Origin: Bacteroidota bacterium
Lineage (GTDB): Bacteria; Bacteroidota; Bacteroidia; 2-12-FULL-35-15
NCBI GenBank assembly: GCA_003151815.1
Contig: PLYN01000014.1
Coordinates: forward strand, 43,985 to 107,984
Direction: 5' to 3'
Length of the DNA: 64,000 bases
A program made the position numbers and the translations under genes. The notes beneath the pieces were generated by a model that had not been told where the DNA came from, made no database searches, and saw only the letters and a program-made list of their open reading frames with translations. Positions 44,417-53,013 of this stretch are shown here, piece after piece (the stretch's first letter is position 1; each line of letters starts with the position of its first letter).

Positions 44417-46216
44417 TTGCAAATCATTTGTAAAAAATATTTTTATAATAACACCCTAAATGTTTTAAAAACCTTTAGGGTGTTTCCATTGGTGGTTATT
44501 TTATTATTTCCACTTTTCTCTTTTTCGCAAAGTTCAGGAACAATTGACGGAAAAAAAATAGAAATACTTCACGCCGGCTCATTAAAATTTGACGAAAACT
44601 TAGGTAATGGGGCTAAGCGATTGATCGGCGATGTTCAATTCAAACATGGTAATGTACTTATGTTTTGCGACAGTGCTTATTTTTATTCCGATAATTCATT
44701 GGATGCATTTGGACATGTCCACATTCAACAAAATGATAGTATTCACCTGTATGGTGACTTGTTAAAATACAACGGTAACACAAAAAAAGCAGTTATCTCA
44801 AAAAATGTTATTGTCAACAAAGGCGACATGCAGCTTACCACCGATATATTGAATTACGATATGGCGACAAGTGTTGGATTTTACACTACCACTGCAAGAA
44901 TCATCAATAAAGAAAATGAACTTGTAAGTAATCAGGGATATTTTTTTGCTAAAACGAATGACCTGAACTTTAAAAAAAATGTAGTACTTACCAACCAAAA
45001 ACCCGGACAAAAAAGCCCGCAATTTGTAATAAATTGTGATACGATGCATTACAACACTTCATCAAAAGTTACCTCCTTTATCGGACCAACCACCATCAAG
45101 AGTAAAAACAATTTGATCTATTGCGAAGATGGGTGGTATGATACAAAAAAGGATCTATCGCGTTTCAGCAAAAATTCTTACATACTAACTGCAGAACAAA
45201 AAATGTTGGGTGACAGCCTCTATTACGATCGAACAAAAGGCATAGGCAGAGCAATTAAAAATGTTCAAATTATTGATACAGCAGAAAACATGACCATCAA
45301 AGGTGATTATGCGATTCATTATGAACTACGGGATTTATCAATCGTTACAGGGAACGCATTACTCATTCAAATTACCGGAAAGGATACCTTGTATTTGCAT
45401 GCTGATACATTGAAATCTCAGGGTACTGCAAAAGAAAATATTCGCGAGGAGAAAGTAGTTAAAAGTCAAAAGCCGGAAGTCGGGAGTCGGAAGATAGAAA
45501 AAGGATTAAATAAAAAGGATGAAAGAAGAAGGAAGAAGTCAGAAGAAAATAATAATAAGGAAGAGGTCGGGAAGCAAGAGGCTATAAGCAAGAAGCAAGA
45601 ACCGACAATAATAGAAAACGATACATCTTCTCAAAATCAAAAATCCGAAATCCGTAATCAACAATTATTTGCTTATCACAAAGTGAAATTTTTTAAAAAT
45701 GATCTACAGGGAAAATGTGATTCGTTAATATATGTAATGTCTGATTCCATTATGAAAATGTATGGTTCCCCAACCATTTGGTCGGACGAAAATCAATTGA
45801 CCGCTGATAGTATTCAATTGCATACAGGAGAAAAGTCTTTACGATCAATTGAATTAAAAGGTCGTGCATTCATCGCCTCGCAGGAAGATAGTATACACTA
45901 CAACCAAATACGAGGGAAATACATGCAAGGATTTTTCAAAAAAAATGATATCTACCTTATTAAAGTAGAAGGCAATGGACAAACAATTTATTATGTAAAA
46001 GAAAAAGAAGCTATAAAAGCTGTTAATCGTGCGGACTGTAGCGACTTGAATATTTATTTGAAGGATAAAAAAATTGATCGTATTAATTTCATCACCAAGC
46101 CGGAAGCTACCATTTACCCCCTTAATCAAATAGACATAAAGGATTTAAAATTAAAAGATTTCAGTTGGAGAGATCAGTTTCGTCCACATATATTTGAGGA
46201 TATTTTTACCTGGTAG
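44417..46216 (+). CDS. OstA/LptA-like periplasmic protein with a repeat-derived linker
   Basis: A 599-residue protein with a signal-peptide-like start (FPLVVILLFPLFSFSQS) and an OstA-like beta-jellyroll part (RLIGDVQFKHGNVLMFCDSAYFY and HIQQNDSIHLYGDLLKYNGN). Such proteins help carry LPS to the outer membrane or assemble its components. Residues about 345-416 form a K/E/Q/S/N-rich linker whose DNA (45463-45661) reads like intergenic repeats. The OstA-like fold resumes after it (HKVKFFKNDLQGKCD). No ATG precedes the signal peptide; a TTG at 44417 gives a basic n-region, but an 11-base hairpin at 44450-44484 lies inside these codons. Confidence 0.78.
   Translation: MQIICKKYFYNNTLNVLKTFRVFPLVVILLFPLFSFSQSSGTIDGKKIEILHAGSLKFDENLGNGAKRLIGDVQFKHGNVLMFCDSAYFYSDNSLDAFGHVHIQQNDSIHLYGDLLKYNGNTKKAVISKNVIVNKGDMQLTTDILNYDMATSVGFYTTTARIINKENELVSNQGYFFAKTNDLNFKKNVVLTNQKPGQKSPQFVINCDTMHYNTSSKVTSFIGPTTIKSKNNLIYCEDGWYDTKKDLSRFSKNSYILTAEQKMLGDSLYYDRTKGIGRAIKNVQIIDTAENMTIKGDYAIHYELRDLSIVTGNALLIQITGKDTLYLHADTLKSQGTAKENIREEKVVKSQKPEVGSRKIEKGLNKKDERRRKKSEENNNKEEVGKQEAISKKQEPTIIENDTSSQNQKSEIRNQQLFAYHKVKFFKNDLQGKCDSLIYVMSDSIMKMYGSPTIWSDENQLTADSIQLHTGEKSLRSIELKGRAFIASQEDSIHYNQIRGKYMQGFFKKNDIYLIKVEGNGQTIYYVKEKEAIKAVNRADCSDLNIYLKDKKIDRINFITKPEATIYPLNQIDIKDLKLKDFSWRDQFRPHIFEDIFTW
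44450..44484 (+). terminator. Perfect 11-base inverted repeat after purA, overlapping the OstA-like start
   Basis: AACACCCTAAA at 44450-44460 and TTTAGGGTGTT at 44474-44484 are perfectly complementary around a 13-base loop. There is little T-run after it. It lies about 110 bases past purA and inside the first codons assumed for the OstA-like gene. Confidence 0.5.
45463..45661 (+). repeat. Repeat-like block forming the linker of the OstA-like protein
   Basis: Three motifs lie in a row: AGTCAAAAGCCGGAAGTCGG and neighbours near 45463-45492, GCAAGAGGCTATAAGCAAGA at 45573-45592, and AAATCAAAAATCCGAAATCC near 45634-45653. They look like intergenic repeat text of this phylum rather than ordinary codon sequence. 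Confidence 0.55.
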
Positions 46217-46263
46217 GTGGGGCAAAACTACAACTCTTACTCATTGAAAAGCAGATTTTTCCG

Positions 46264-46292
46264 GAGCCTGTCCTGAGCTTGCCGAAGGGCTC
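46264..46292. repeat. Palindromic CCTGAGCTT...CGAAGG repeat between convergent genes
   Basis: GAGCCTGTCCTGAGC at 46264-46278 followed by TTGCCGAAGGGCTC forms a partly self-complementary element in the 101-base gap between the OstA-like gene and bshA. It could terminate both. A worn copy in the other orientation lies at 10862-10888. Confidence 0.6.
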
Positions 46293-46317
46293 AAAATGAC
46301 AAAAAAAATTTAATTTG

Positions 46318-47442
46318 CTATCCAATCAACAGCTTATACAGATCCTCGTACATCGGCAATATTTTTGCAATGTCAAATTTCTTAGCTTGTTGGAATGCAT
46401 TTGATTTAAATTGGTTTAGCGTAGCATCGTCCTTTAAAATACTAATTGCATTTTTCGCCATATCATCCACATCACCTACATTACTCATATAGCCGGAGAA
46501 ACCATTTGAGTTCACTTCAGGCAAACCACCTGAATTAGTTGAAATCACTGGCACCTTACTTGCCATGGCTTCCAATGCAGCCAAACCAAAACTTTCTGTT
46601 TCAGATGGTAATAAAAACAGATCTGCAATTCTTAATATCTGTTCAGGATTCACAATTTTTCCTAATGATTTTATATCATCACAAAAACTTAATTCCCTGC
46701 ATAATTTTTCAATATTGCCTCTTTCGGGACCATCACCCACCAAAATTAATTTTGAAGGAATAACTTTTCTTACCTTATCAAAAATAAGCACTACATCCTC
46801 AACACGTTTTACTTTTCTGAAATTAGAAACATGTATCAACAAACGTTCACCGTTGGGCGCATACATTTTTTTCTGACAGGAACCGCCATCTAAATTATAG
46901 TCGTTCAAACAAATAAAATTAGGGATCACCTGAATATCTTTCTTGACATGTGGGAAATTGATGTATGTATCTTTTTTCAAGCTTTCCGAAACAGCTGTTA
47001 CCGCATCACTCTGATTGATGGCAAAAGTAATAACAGGCTCGAAGGATGGGTCCTTGCCAACCAAGGTGATATCAGTACCATGAAGCGTGGTAATAAATGG
47101 AATATGAATTCCTTGTGATGCCAGTATTTGTTTGGCCATATAAGCGGCTGATGCGTGTGGAATTGCATAATGTACATGAAGCAGATCCAGCTTTTCATAT
47201 TTTACAACATCTACCAACTTACTTGATAATACCAATTCATAAGGAGGATAATCAAATAAAGGATAATCCGAAACGGATACTTCATGATAAAATAAATTTC
47301 CTGATAAAAAGTCTAAACGTACCGGCGGACTATATGAAATAAAATGTACCTGATGACCTTTTTCAGCCAATGCCTTCCCCAATTCTGTTGCCACTACCCC
47401 GCTACCACCAAATGTTGGATAACATACTATTCCTATTTTCAT
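46318..47442 (-). CDS. bshA: N-acetyl-alpha-D-glucosaminyl L-malate synthase (bacillithiol pathway)
   Basis: A 374-residue GT4 protein. KIGIVCYPTFGGSGVVATELGKALAEKGH at the start and HVHYAIPHASAAYMAKQIL followed by ITTLHGTDITLVG are the BshA hallmarks. The donor domain has LLIHVSNFRKVKRVED, ILVGDGPERGNIE and PSETESFGLAALEAMASKVPV. It joins UDP-GlcNAc and malate in the first step of bacillithiol synthesis. bshB and bshC are not in the window. A good promoter lies about 120-150 bases upstream at 47564-47592. Confidence 0.92.
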   Translation of the reverse strand: MKIGIVCYPTFGGSGVVATELGKALAEKGHQVHFISYSPPVRLDFLSGNLFYHEVSVSDYPLFDYPPYELVLSSKLVDVVKYEKLDLLHVHYAIPHASAAYMAKQILASQGIHIPFITTLHGTDITLVGKDPSFEPVITFAINQSDAVTAVSESLKKDTYINFPHVKKDIQVIPNFICLNDYNLDGGSCQKKMYAPNGERLLIHVSNFRKVKRVEDVVLIFDKVRKVIPSKLILVGDGPERGNIEKLCRELSFCDDIKSLGKIVNPEQILRIADLFLLPSETESFGLAALEAMASKVPVISTNSGGLPEVNSNGFSGYMSNVGDVDDMAKNAISILKDDATLNQFKSNAFQQAKKFDIAKILPMYEDLYKLLIG

Positions 47443-47469
47443 TTTTTAAAATTAGCCTCACCCCTTAAT

Positions 47470-47491
47470 CCCCTCTCCTAAAGGAGAGGGG
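47470..47491. repeat. CCCCTCTCC-TAAA-GGAGAGGGG palindrome
   Basis: A perfect nine-base stem with a four-base loop, with a CCTCACCCC tail before it. It lies between bshA and the GH3 gene, both on the minus strand, so it could end the GH3 message. Related copies lie at 61082-61120, 62943-62979 (inside valS) and 34514-34549. Confidence 0.75.
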
Positions 47492-47563
47492 ATAGAAGTA
47501 TAAAAGCGTTGTGTTAATTTATTTCTGAATCTTAAATTATGTTCTGAATGTTTTATGCTTATG

Positions 47564-47592
47564 CAAAGGTACTACAACTTTAAACTTTCAAA
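47564..47592 (-). promoter_or_regulatory. Putative bshA promoter
   Basis: On the minus strand TTTG (complement of CAAA at 47589-47592) and TACCTTTG (complement of 47564-47571) fit the consensus with a 17-base spacer. The -33 box is part of the adjacent AACTTTAAACTTT array. Confidence 0.45.
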
Positions 47593-47608
47593 CTTTGAAC
47601 TTTAAACT
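47576..47608. repeat. AACTTTAAACTTTCAAACTTT-type repeat array
   Basis: About four 7- to 8-base units at the 3' edge of the GH3 gene; its TAG stop (complement of 47607-47609) overlaps the last base pair of the array. Confidence 0.7.
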
Positions 47609-50534
47609 ATTTTACAGCTTCATAAATAATTTCTTGAATTTTTGTTCTGATGCCCGACTTAGCTAATTTATTTTCAGTTGCACTTGGGTTAACTCTATTT
47701 GATAAAAAGATATAAACCAATCCATTAGCTGGATCAGCCCAAGCTAAAGTTCCTGTAAAACCGGCATGTCCGAAACTTAAATAGGAAACACATCCGCATA
47801 CCGGACTATCTTTATCAGGATTCATTTCAGGTTTATCAAAACCTATTCCTCGTCTGTTATCCTTGCAATACTGGCATTTTGTGAATTCCGACACTGTAGT
47901 TGAATCAAAATAACGAACACCACCATATTCACCTTTATTCATAAAAAGCTGCATCAATACTGCAAGGTCATTTGCATTTGAAAACAAACCTGCATGTCCG
48001 CCAACACCACCTAACATTGCTGCTCCCGGGTCGTGTACATCACCGATTATCAATTGTTTTCTGAATTTTGTATCATTTTCTGTTGGAACAATTCTTTTAA
48101 GATCAAATCTATCGCGTGGCTTGTAACCCATTGTTGGCAGACCAAGTGGAGCATAAAAATATTTAACAACATATCGTTCTTCCGGAACAAATGTTTTTGC
48201 TTCAATAATTTTCTTCAAAAAATAATATCCCATATCGCTGTAATGGTATTTACCGGCGTCTTTTAATGGTGATTCAATGATTTGTTTATAAATTGTGTCC
48301 TCATAGTTTTTGGTGATGTATAAATTTTCGGCAACACGTCTTGGAAATGAATCGGTTCTGGTTTTATTATAGATGCTCTTTTTATATTCACCATTATCCA
48401 TTGTCTTAACCCAAAATGGAATCCAATCCTTCAATCCCGCCTGATGTGTGAGCATTTCACGCAAAACAATATTTTGCTTATTGCTACCTGCTAATTGTGG
48501 TAAATAGGTTCCTAAATGTTCGTCCATATTCATTTTTTTTTCATCTACCAATTTCATTATTGTAGCCGTTGTAGCAGCGATCTTCGTGATAGAAGCCAAA
48601 TCATACAGATCATCATTTTTTACCGGTAGCTCATTATCATACGTATGAAAGCCGAATGACTTTTGATAAATTACCTTTCCATTTTTAGCAACAAAGATCT
48701 GGCAACCCGGGTAAACCTTATCTTTTATACCTTTCAATGCAATGCTATCAATTTTTGACAATGCTTTTGAATCAGCACCCAACTCTTCAGGAATCGTATA
48801 TTTAAAACGAATAGCTTTTGTTTGAATACCTGTACCTATTGTAAAATCAGGGCTTGGAGTGATCGGTAATTTCCCGGAAGCAGCAACGCCTCCAAAAATT
48901 AATTGAGCAGAATAACTGTTGCTGTAATCATTTTCTTCATAACTCATAATCAGTCCGTCAGCAAATTGCAAACTATCCATTTTTGCAAGTATATATGGAT
49001 TTGCTGCCACATTCACAATTACCTTATTTTGTTTCATTACGGCCTTTAACATAGCCATTACTTGCGGCGTTAAACCGAAATTTTTATCGGGTTTATTGTT
49101 AGTATTGTTTATGTGAATGATCACCAGATTATAATTTTTTAATTCTGCTAAAACAGTATCAAAAGCTCCTTGTTTCGCATCTTTATCGATCCCGAAATGC
49201 TTCATGGGTGAATAATTTGAAAGTGTTTGCTGAAAAATATTCAACTCTTTATAACCAAGAGATAGAGATGCAATTTTCAAAGTATCTAATTTTTGAAGTG
49301 GAATAAGATTGTTTTTATTTTGTAATAATGTCAAAGATGCTTCAGTCAATTTACGATTAATTAGTTCTGCATTTGGCGTATTCAAATCGTTATAAAGATC
49401 TTTAATTTTAATTTTTGAATATCTATTTAATCCGGTCCATTGTTTTGCAAGCAAAATTTTCATGCAACGTTTGTCAATTTCTTCCTGAGAAATATCACAT
49501 CGTTCAATAGCTGCCTTAATTTCCTTGATGGCCGTTGGTACATCCTCAGGGAAAAGCAACACGTCATTCCCTGCAATCAAAGCTTTTACATCCACCTCTC
49601 CCGGTTTATAAAATTTACTGACACCTTTCATGTTCAAAGCATCTGTAAATACTAATCCTTTGAACCCAAGTGTATCTTTCAACAAACCTGTAACAATGCT
49701 TTTTGTGAGTGTGGATGCCTGATTACAAGTAGTATCCAAAGCAGGGATAGATAAATGCGCCACCATCATACTTCCTAAACCTTGGGAAATTAATTTTTTG
49801 AAAGGATATAATTCCAAGGTGTCCAGCCTGCCCCTTGAACATTTTACAGTAGGTAATGTTTTATGTGAATCACTATCTGTATCACCGTGTCCGGGAAAAT
49901 GTTTTGCGTTTGCAAGTACTCCATTATCCTGCATTCCTTTCATATACATTAAGGCTTTACGAGTAACATTATATTTATTTTCACCAAAAGAACGGTTGCT
50001 GATAACAGGGTTCAAAGGGTTATTGTTGATATCGACTACGGGAGCAAAATTTATTTGCATGCCTAAACGTTTGCATTGACGGGCAATTTCAGCACCCATC
50101 TCATACACCAAGGAATCATTTTGAATGGCGCCGAGTGTCATCTGACGAGGAAATTTGGTGGTACTATCCAATCGCATTGCCAAGCCCCATTCTGCATCCA
50201 TCGACATGAACAAAGGAACCTTTGAATAGGACTGGTATGCGTTTGCAAGCATCGCTTGTCGGACAGGACCACCTTGAAAAAAGATCAATCCTCCAATTTT
50301 ATATTCCTGTACTAATTTTTTAATTTCCTTAAAATGTTTTTTGTCTTTGTTGGAATAAGCTGCCACCATGAACAATTGCGCGATACGTTCCTCAGGTGTT
50401 AATGTTTTGAAAACAGAATCAGCCCAATGTGAATCGCTTACATAAAATGGCGGATCTTGTGCCGGTGTTTTCGGAATAAAACCTACTGAAACAATTGTAA
50501 TAACAGATAATACAGCAAACAGGTACTTTTTCAT
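47607..50534 (-). CDS. GH3 beta-N-acetylhexosaminidase-like domain fused to a beta-lactamase-fold serine hydrolase
   Basis: A 975-residue exported protein with signal peptide MKKYLFAVLSVITIVSVGF. The GH3 part has KHFPGHGDTDSDSHKTLP at 211-228, the NagZ-type acid/base H, and FTDALNMKG with the nucleophile aspartate near 298. The second part, from about residue 600, is a class C beta-lactamase-like domain with the SxxK motif in LASITKIAATT near 645 and YHYSDMGYYFLK (family YSN or YSD). This fusion is common in Bacteroidota; the GH3 part probably releases N-acetylglucosamine from muropeptides and the second may be a D-Ala peptidase or esterase. It is divergent to the small membrane gene at 50668. 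Confidence 0.9.
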   Translation of the reverse strand: MKKYLFAVLSVITIVSVGFIPKTPAQDPPFYVSDSHWADSVFKTLTPEERIAQLFMVAAYSNKDKKHFKEIKKLVQEYKIGGLIFFQGGPVRQAMLANAYQSYSKVPLFMSMDAEWGLAMRLDSTTKFPRQMTLGAIQNDSLVYEMGAEIARQCKRLGMQINFAPVVDINNNPLNPVISNRSFGENKYNVTRKALMYMKGMQDNGVLANAKHFPGHGDTDSDSHKTLPTVKCSRGRLDTLELYPFKKLISQGLGSMMVAHLSIPALDTTCNQASTLTKSIVTGLLKDTLGFKGLVFTDALNMKGVSKFYKPGEVDVKALIAGNDVLLFPEDVPTAIKEIKAAIERCDISQEEIDKRCMKILLAKQWTGLNRYSKIKIKDLYNDLNTPNAELINRKLTEASLTLLQNKNNLIPLQKLDTLKIASLSLGYKELNIFQQTLSNYSPMKHFGIDKDAKQGAFDTVLAELKNYNLVIIHINNTNNKPDKNFGLTPQVMAMLKAVMKQNKVIVNVAANPYILAKMDSLQFADGLIMSYEENDYSNSYSAQLIFGGVAASGKLPITPSPDFTIGTGIQTKAIRFKYTIPEELGADSKALSKIDSIALKGIKDKVYPGCQIFVAKNGKVIYQKSFGFHTYDNELPVKNDDLYDLASITKIAATTATIMKLVDEKKMNMDEHLGTYLPQLAGSNKQNIVLREMLTHQAGLKDWIPFWVKTMDNGEYKKSIYNKTRTDSFPRRVAENLYITKNYEDTIYKQIIESPLKDAGKYHYSDMGYYFLKKIIEAKTFVPEERYVVKYFYAPLGLPTMGYKPRDRFDLKRIVPTENDTKFRKQLIIGDVHDPGAAMLGGVGGHAGLFSNANDLAVLMQLFMNKGEYGGVRYFDSTTVSEFTKCQYCKDNRRGIGFDKPEMNPDKDSPVCGCVSYLSFGHAGFTGTLAWADPANGLVYIFLSNRVNPSATENKLAKSGIRTKIQEIIYEAVK

Positions 50535-50667
50535 TACGCTAAAATAGCTTTTATAAAAGGCTGAATTTTAATCTCTTATTTTAACTTTTCAACTATTGAA
50601 TGTTGATGGAATAAATATCGTAAAAAGATTTTATTGAATTATTTTTGAATACTATTTATCTATAAAA

Positions 50668-51030
50668 ATGTATAAAAAGCTATTCAACATAATGGTATTG
50701 ATGATTAGTGTTTTAACACTAAATCTGCTTACAGGCTTCATCACCAACTATATTGTTCATTATAAAATTGATCTGAATCCATTCAAGTTTACCGCAATAG
50801 CAATGCTTACATTGGTATTTATACTCATTCCGGCATATCGCTATATGAGTTCGCGAGTAGAAATTTTAGTTGCGAGATTATTGATCTCCGGAAGCAATTC
50901 ATTCGGTAAAACAATTGGATTATTATTTTCATTCGCCATTATTTTCAGTGTTTTGTTTGCAATTTATTTGCATCAATGGTTTAATATTAATTTATTGCAT
51001 GAAATAAAGTTGAGGTTGTTTAAAACTTAA
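50668..51030 (+). CDS. Small membrane protein of unknown function
   Basis: A 120-residue protein with three hydrophobic helices (about 5-30, 42-60 and 82-105) joined by short basic or polar loops, such as SSRVEILVARLL. No family is recognised. A TATTTTTG motif at 50640-50647 lies 20 bases upstream of the ATG and may be its -7 box. Its stop is followed by a non-coding stretch with a GC-rich hairpin. Confidence 0.65.
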   Translation: MYKKLFNIMVLMISVLTLNLLTGFITNYIVHYKIDLNPFKFTAIAMLTLVFILIPAYRYMSSRVEILVARLLISGSNSFGKTIGLLFSFAIIFSVLFAIYLHQWFNINLLHEIKLRLFKT

Positions 51031-51111
51031 CCTTAGCAATGGTTTAAAATCTTTTGCCCTATATACTTTGTCATTTTATATCACTATTATTGTATCTAAT
51101 TCGGAAATAGA

Positions 51112-51132
51112 CGCCCCGACAATATCGGGGCG
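51112..51132. terminator. GC-rich hairpin CGCCCCGA-CAATA-TCGGGGCG
   Basis: A perfect eight-base stem with a five-base loop, followed by CTTT. It lies 82 bases past the small membrane gene and could end its transcript, or belong to the left end of the following accessory unit. Confidence 0.6.
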
Positions 51133-51168
51133 CTTTACATTCCAATATCTCAATAACACGCATGAGTT

Positions 51169-51190
51169 GCGCTAACAAACATGTTATGGG
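51169..51190. repeat. attC-like imperfect palindrome, left of the BRCT unit
   Basis: TGCGCTAACA and TGTTATGGGCA flank a four-base loop; the right arm has one unpaired base relative to the left (TGCCCATAACA when reversed). The right-hand counterpart at 52459-52499 has the same two arm types. Confidence 0.45.
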
Positions 51191-51254
51191 CAATGCAAGG
51201 GAAACTAGCTTTAATTAAAAATGACAACGTTGAACGAATTAAAAATAATTACAT

Positions 51255-51449
51255 ATGAAATCTGAATCACTTAATGAACAAGTCGAAAAAGCTATTGAGG
51301 AAATTAGTAAAAAAATTGACGACATTAAAAAGCTGGCAGAAAAAGATAAAGAGTCAATTTTGAAACATAAAGAAGAAATTTTAGAACGCGCAAAACAGGA
51401 CAAAGAAGCACTTTTAAAAAAGACCAACCGAACTGACAATAATTTATAA
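51255..51449 (+). CDS. Small coiled-coil protein
   Basis: A 64-residue, highly charged protein (EQVEKAIEEISKKIDDIKKL and EKDKESILKHKEEILERAKQ) with heptad-like leucine and isoleucine spacing over most of its length. It is followed after nine bases by the BRCT-domain gene. No family is recognised; it may bind that protein. Confidence 0.55.
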   Translation: MKSESLNEQVEKAIEEISKKIDDIKKLAEKDKESILKHKEEILERAKQDKEALLKKTNRTDNNL

Positions 51450-51458
51450 ATCACAACA

Positions 51459-52361
51459 ATGAATAATATTAACGAACAAGAATACAAAGTTTTCACAGGA
51501 AAACAAGAAGCGGATAAAGCTATTAATTCTTTAAAAGGAATTTTACTTGGTATCAACTTAGACAACGAAGTGAATAAAAAGGAAATCAACGAATTAAATC
51601 AATGGGTTTCTGAACATAACAAATTAATTTGTAAAAATCCATTTAAAGAATTTATGACTTTGATTCAGTCTATTATTCATGAAGAAATACCAACTAGAGA
51701 AATAATAGAAGACTTGTGGTGGTTGACTCAAAAGTATGAAGGAGATAATTATTACTATGATGCTTTAACTTCAGACCTTCAAATTTTACAGGGTTTGTGT
51801 CATGGAATACTTGCTGACGGGATAGTTAATGACAAGGAAATTTTCGAACTTGATAAATGGATAGATAATCACAAACATTTGTCAAACCATTATCCTTACG
51901 ACGAAATAAGCACAATGCTTTTAGATGTTCTTGCTGACAAAAAAGTAGATGAGGAAGAACGAAATATGTTAAAAGCATACTTTAACCAATTCGCTGATAT
52001 AAAAGACAAAAAAATTAAAAAAGAAATTAGAGACGAAACGAAAGATACAGTAATTTCAGGTTTATGTACATCAGACATAAACATCATTTTTGAGCAAAGA
52101 AAATTTTGTATCACAGGAATACTTAAAAGAACTCCAAGAAAAGAACTTCGTAATGATATAATAAAGCTCGGTGGCATTCCTGTGGACAATGTTACAGATG
52201 ACACAGACTACCTTATAGTTGGAGACAATGGGAATTTAGCTTGGTCTTTCGCCTGCTACGGAAGAAAGGTAGAGCATGCAATTACATTAAGAAAAAAAGG
52301 TCACAGAATTTCAATCGTTAATGAGTTTGACTTTTGTGATATTGTTGATGATTTAAAATAG
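51459..52361 (+). CDS. Protein with two TerB-like helical modules and a C-terminal BRCT domain
   Basis: A 300-residue protein. Two acidic helical repeats of about 80 residues come first; each has a segment such as GILLGINLDNEVNKKEINEL and GILADGIVNDKEIFELDKWI, recalling TerB-like modules. The C-terminal 88 residues are BRCT-like: RKFCITGILKRTPRKELRND and the later GGIPVDNVTDDTDYLIVGDN, then RKVEHAITLRKKGHRISIVN. BRCT modules bind DNA ends or phosphopeptides, as in DNA ligase. No catalytic motif is seen. Together with its partner it sits between two attC-like palindromes, so it may be mobile. A role in defence or DNA repair is only a suggestion. Confidence 0.65.
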   Translation: MNNINEQEYKVFTGKQEADKAINSLKGILLGINLDNEVNKKEINELNQWVSEHNKLICKNPFKEFMTLIQSIIHEEIPTREIIEDLWWLTQKYEGDNYYYDALTSDLQILQGLCHGILADGIVNDKEIFELDKWIDNHKHLSNHYPYDEISTMLLDVLADKKVDEEERNMLKAYFNQFADIKDKKIKKEIRDETKDTVISGLCTSDINIIFEQRKFCITGILKRTPRKELRNDIIKLGGIPVDNVTDDTDYLIVGDNGNLAWSFACYGRKVEHAITLRKKGHRISIVNEFDFCDIVDDLK

Positions 52362-52458
52362 CTTTTGTAGTGTGTCCAGAATTAATTAAGACCTCTGTAT
52401 ACAAAGACTGTAATGTATTTCGCCTGTTGCGAAATGTAACTCGAAAGATAAGGTGTAC

Positions 52459-52499
52459 TGCACATAACATCAAATAAGCTTGGTTGCTATGTTAGTGCA
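52459..52499. repeat. attC-like imperfect palindrome, right of the BRCT unit
   Basis: TGCACATAACAT at 52459-52470 and ATGTTAGTGCA at 52489-52499 are complementary except for one extra base, around an 18-base loop. The arms match those at 51169-51190 in type (TGCnCTAACA and TGCnCATAACA). It lies about 100 bases past the BRCT gene. Confidence 0.5.
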
Positions 52500-52703
52500 A
52501 ATGCAAATGTTTTTTTCCGCGGTAGAAAGTGCTGGCGTTTGCCATTCACTGTGGAATTATTTATATATTTAATCGGTTAAGAAAGTGAGTGGTTATTTAT
52601 TCCGCACTTTCTTTAAGCCGCCAACCCTTAGTTGCAATGCAATTAAAAGAAAATAACTCATAATTTTTTTTAATCACTACCCGAAAATTCACTGATTATA
52701 AAT

Positions 52704-52734
52704 TTTGTTTTTAAAAATTAATGTAATAACTTTG
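52704..52734 (+). promoter_or_regulatory. Promoter of mazEF
   Basis: TTTG at 52704-52707 and TAACTTTG at 52727-52734 match both boxes of the Bacteroidota promoter exactly, with a 19-base spacer. The mazE ATG at 52768 is 33 bases further on. A tract of AAATTTT repeats surrounds it. Confidence 0.6.
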
Positions 52735-52767
52735 TAATAACATTAACCAATAACAAAAATTTTAAAA

Positions 52768-53013
52768 ATGGACGTATCATTAATCTCCATCGGAAACTCA
52801 AAAGGTATTCGATTATCCAAAACTATAATTGAAAAATATAACATTCAAGACACTCTAGAATTAATTCTTGAAAAGGGGTATATCATTTTAAAGCCTAAGA
52901 CATCCTCACGAAAGGGTTGGGAAAAATCATTTAAGAAAATGCACGAAAATGGTGACGACAAATCATTAATGGTCGACGTTTTTGAAGACGAAAATTTAGA
53001 GGAATGGAACTAA
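52768..53013 (+). CDS. mazE: MazE/AbrB-like antitoxin
   Basis: An 81-residue protein. The N-terminal swapped-hairpin part DVSLISIGNSKGIRLSKTII, then YNIQDTLELILEKGYIILKP, is a MazE/SpoVT-AbrB-type DNA-binding domain. The C-terminal half is acidic (VDVFEDENLEEWN), as usual for the toxin-binding tail. It overlaps mazF by 10 bases. It should repress its own promoter and neutralise MazF. Confidence 0.85.
   Translation: MDVSLISIGNSKGIRLSKTIIEKYNIQDTLELILEKGYIILKPKTSSRKGWEKSFKKMHENGDDKSLMVDVFEDENLEEWN

Larger units (their letters stand above)
52362..52767. other. 406-base gap with attC-like and other palindromes
   Basis: No gene is seen. It contains the attC-like palindrome at 52459-52499 and a second imperfect one at 52574-52620 (CGGTTAAGAAAGTG and CACTTTCTTTAAGCCG). 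The mazEF promoter is at its right end. Confidence 0.5.

Noticed and set aside
51169..52499. True integron attC sites
   Set aside because: The palindromes resemble attC in having an unpaired base, but the RYYYAAC and GTTRRRY core boxes are not matched and no integrase is present in the window.
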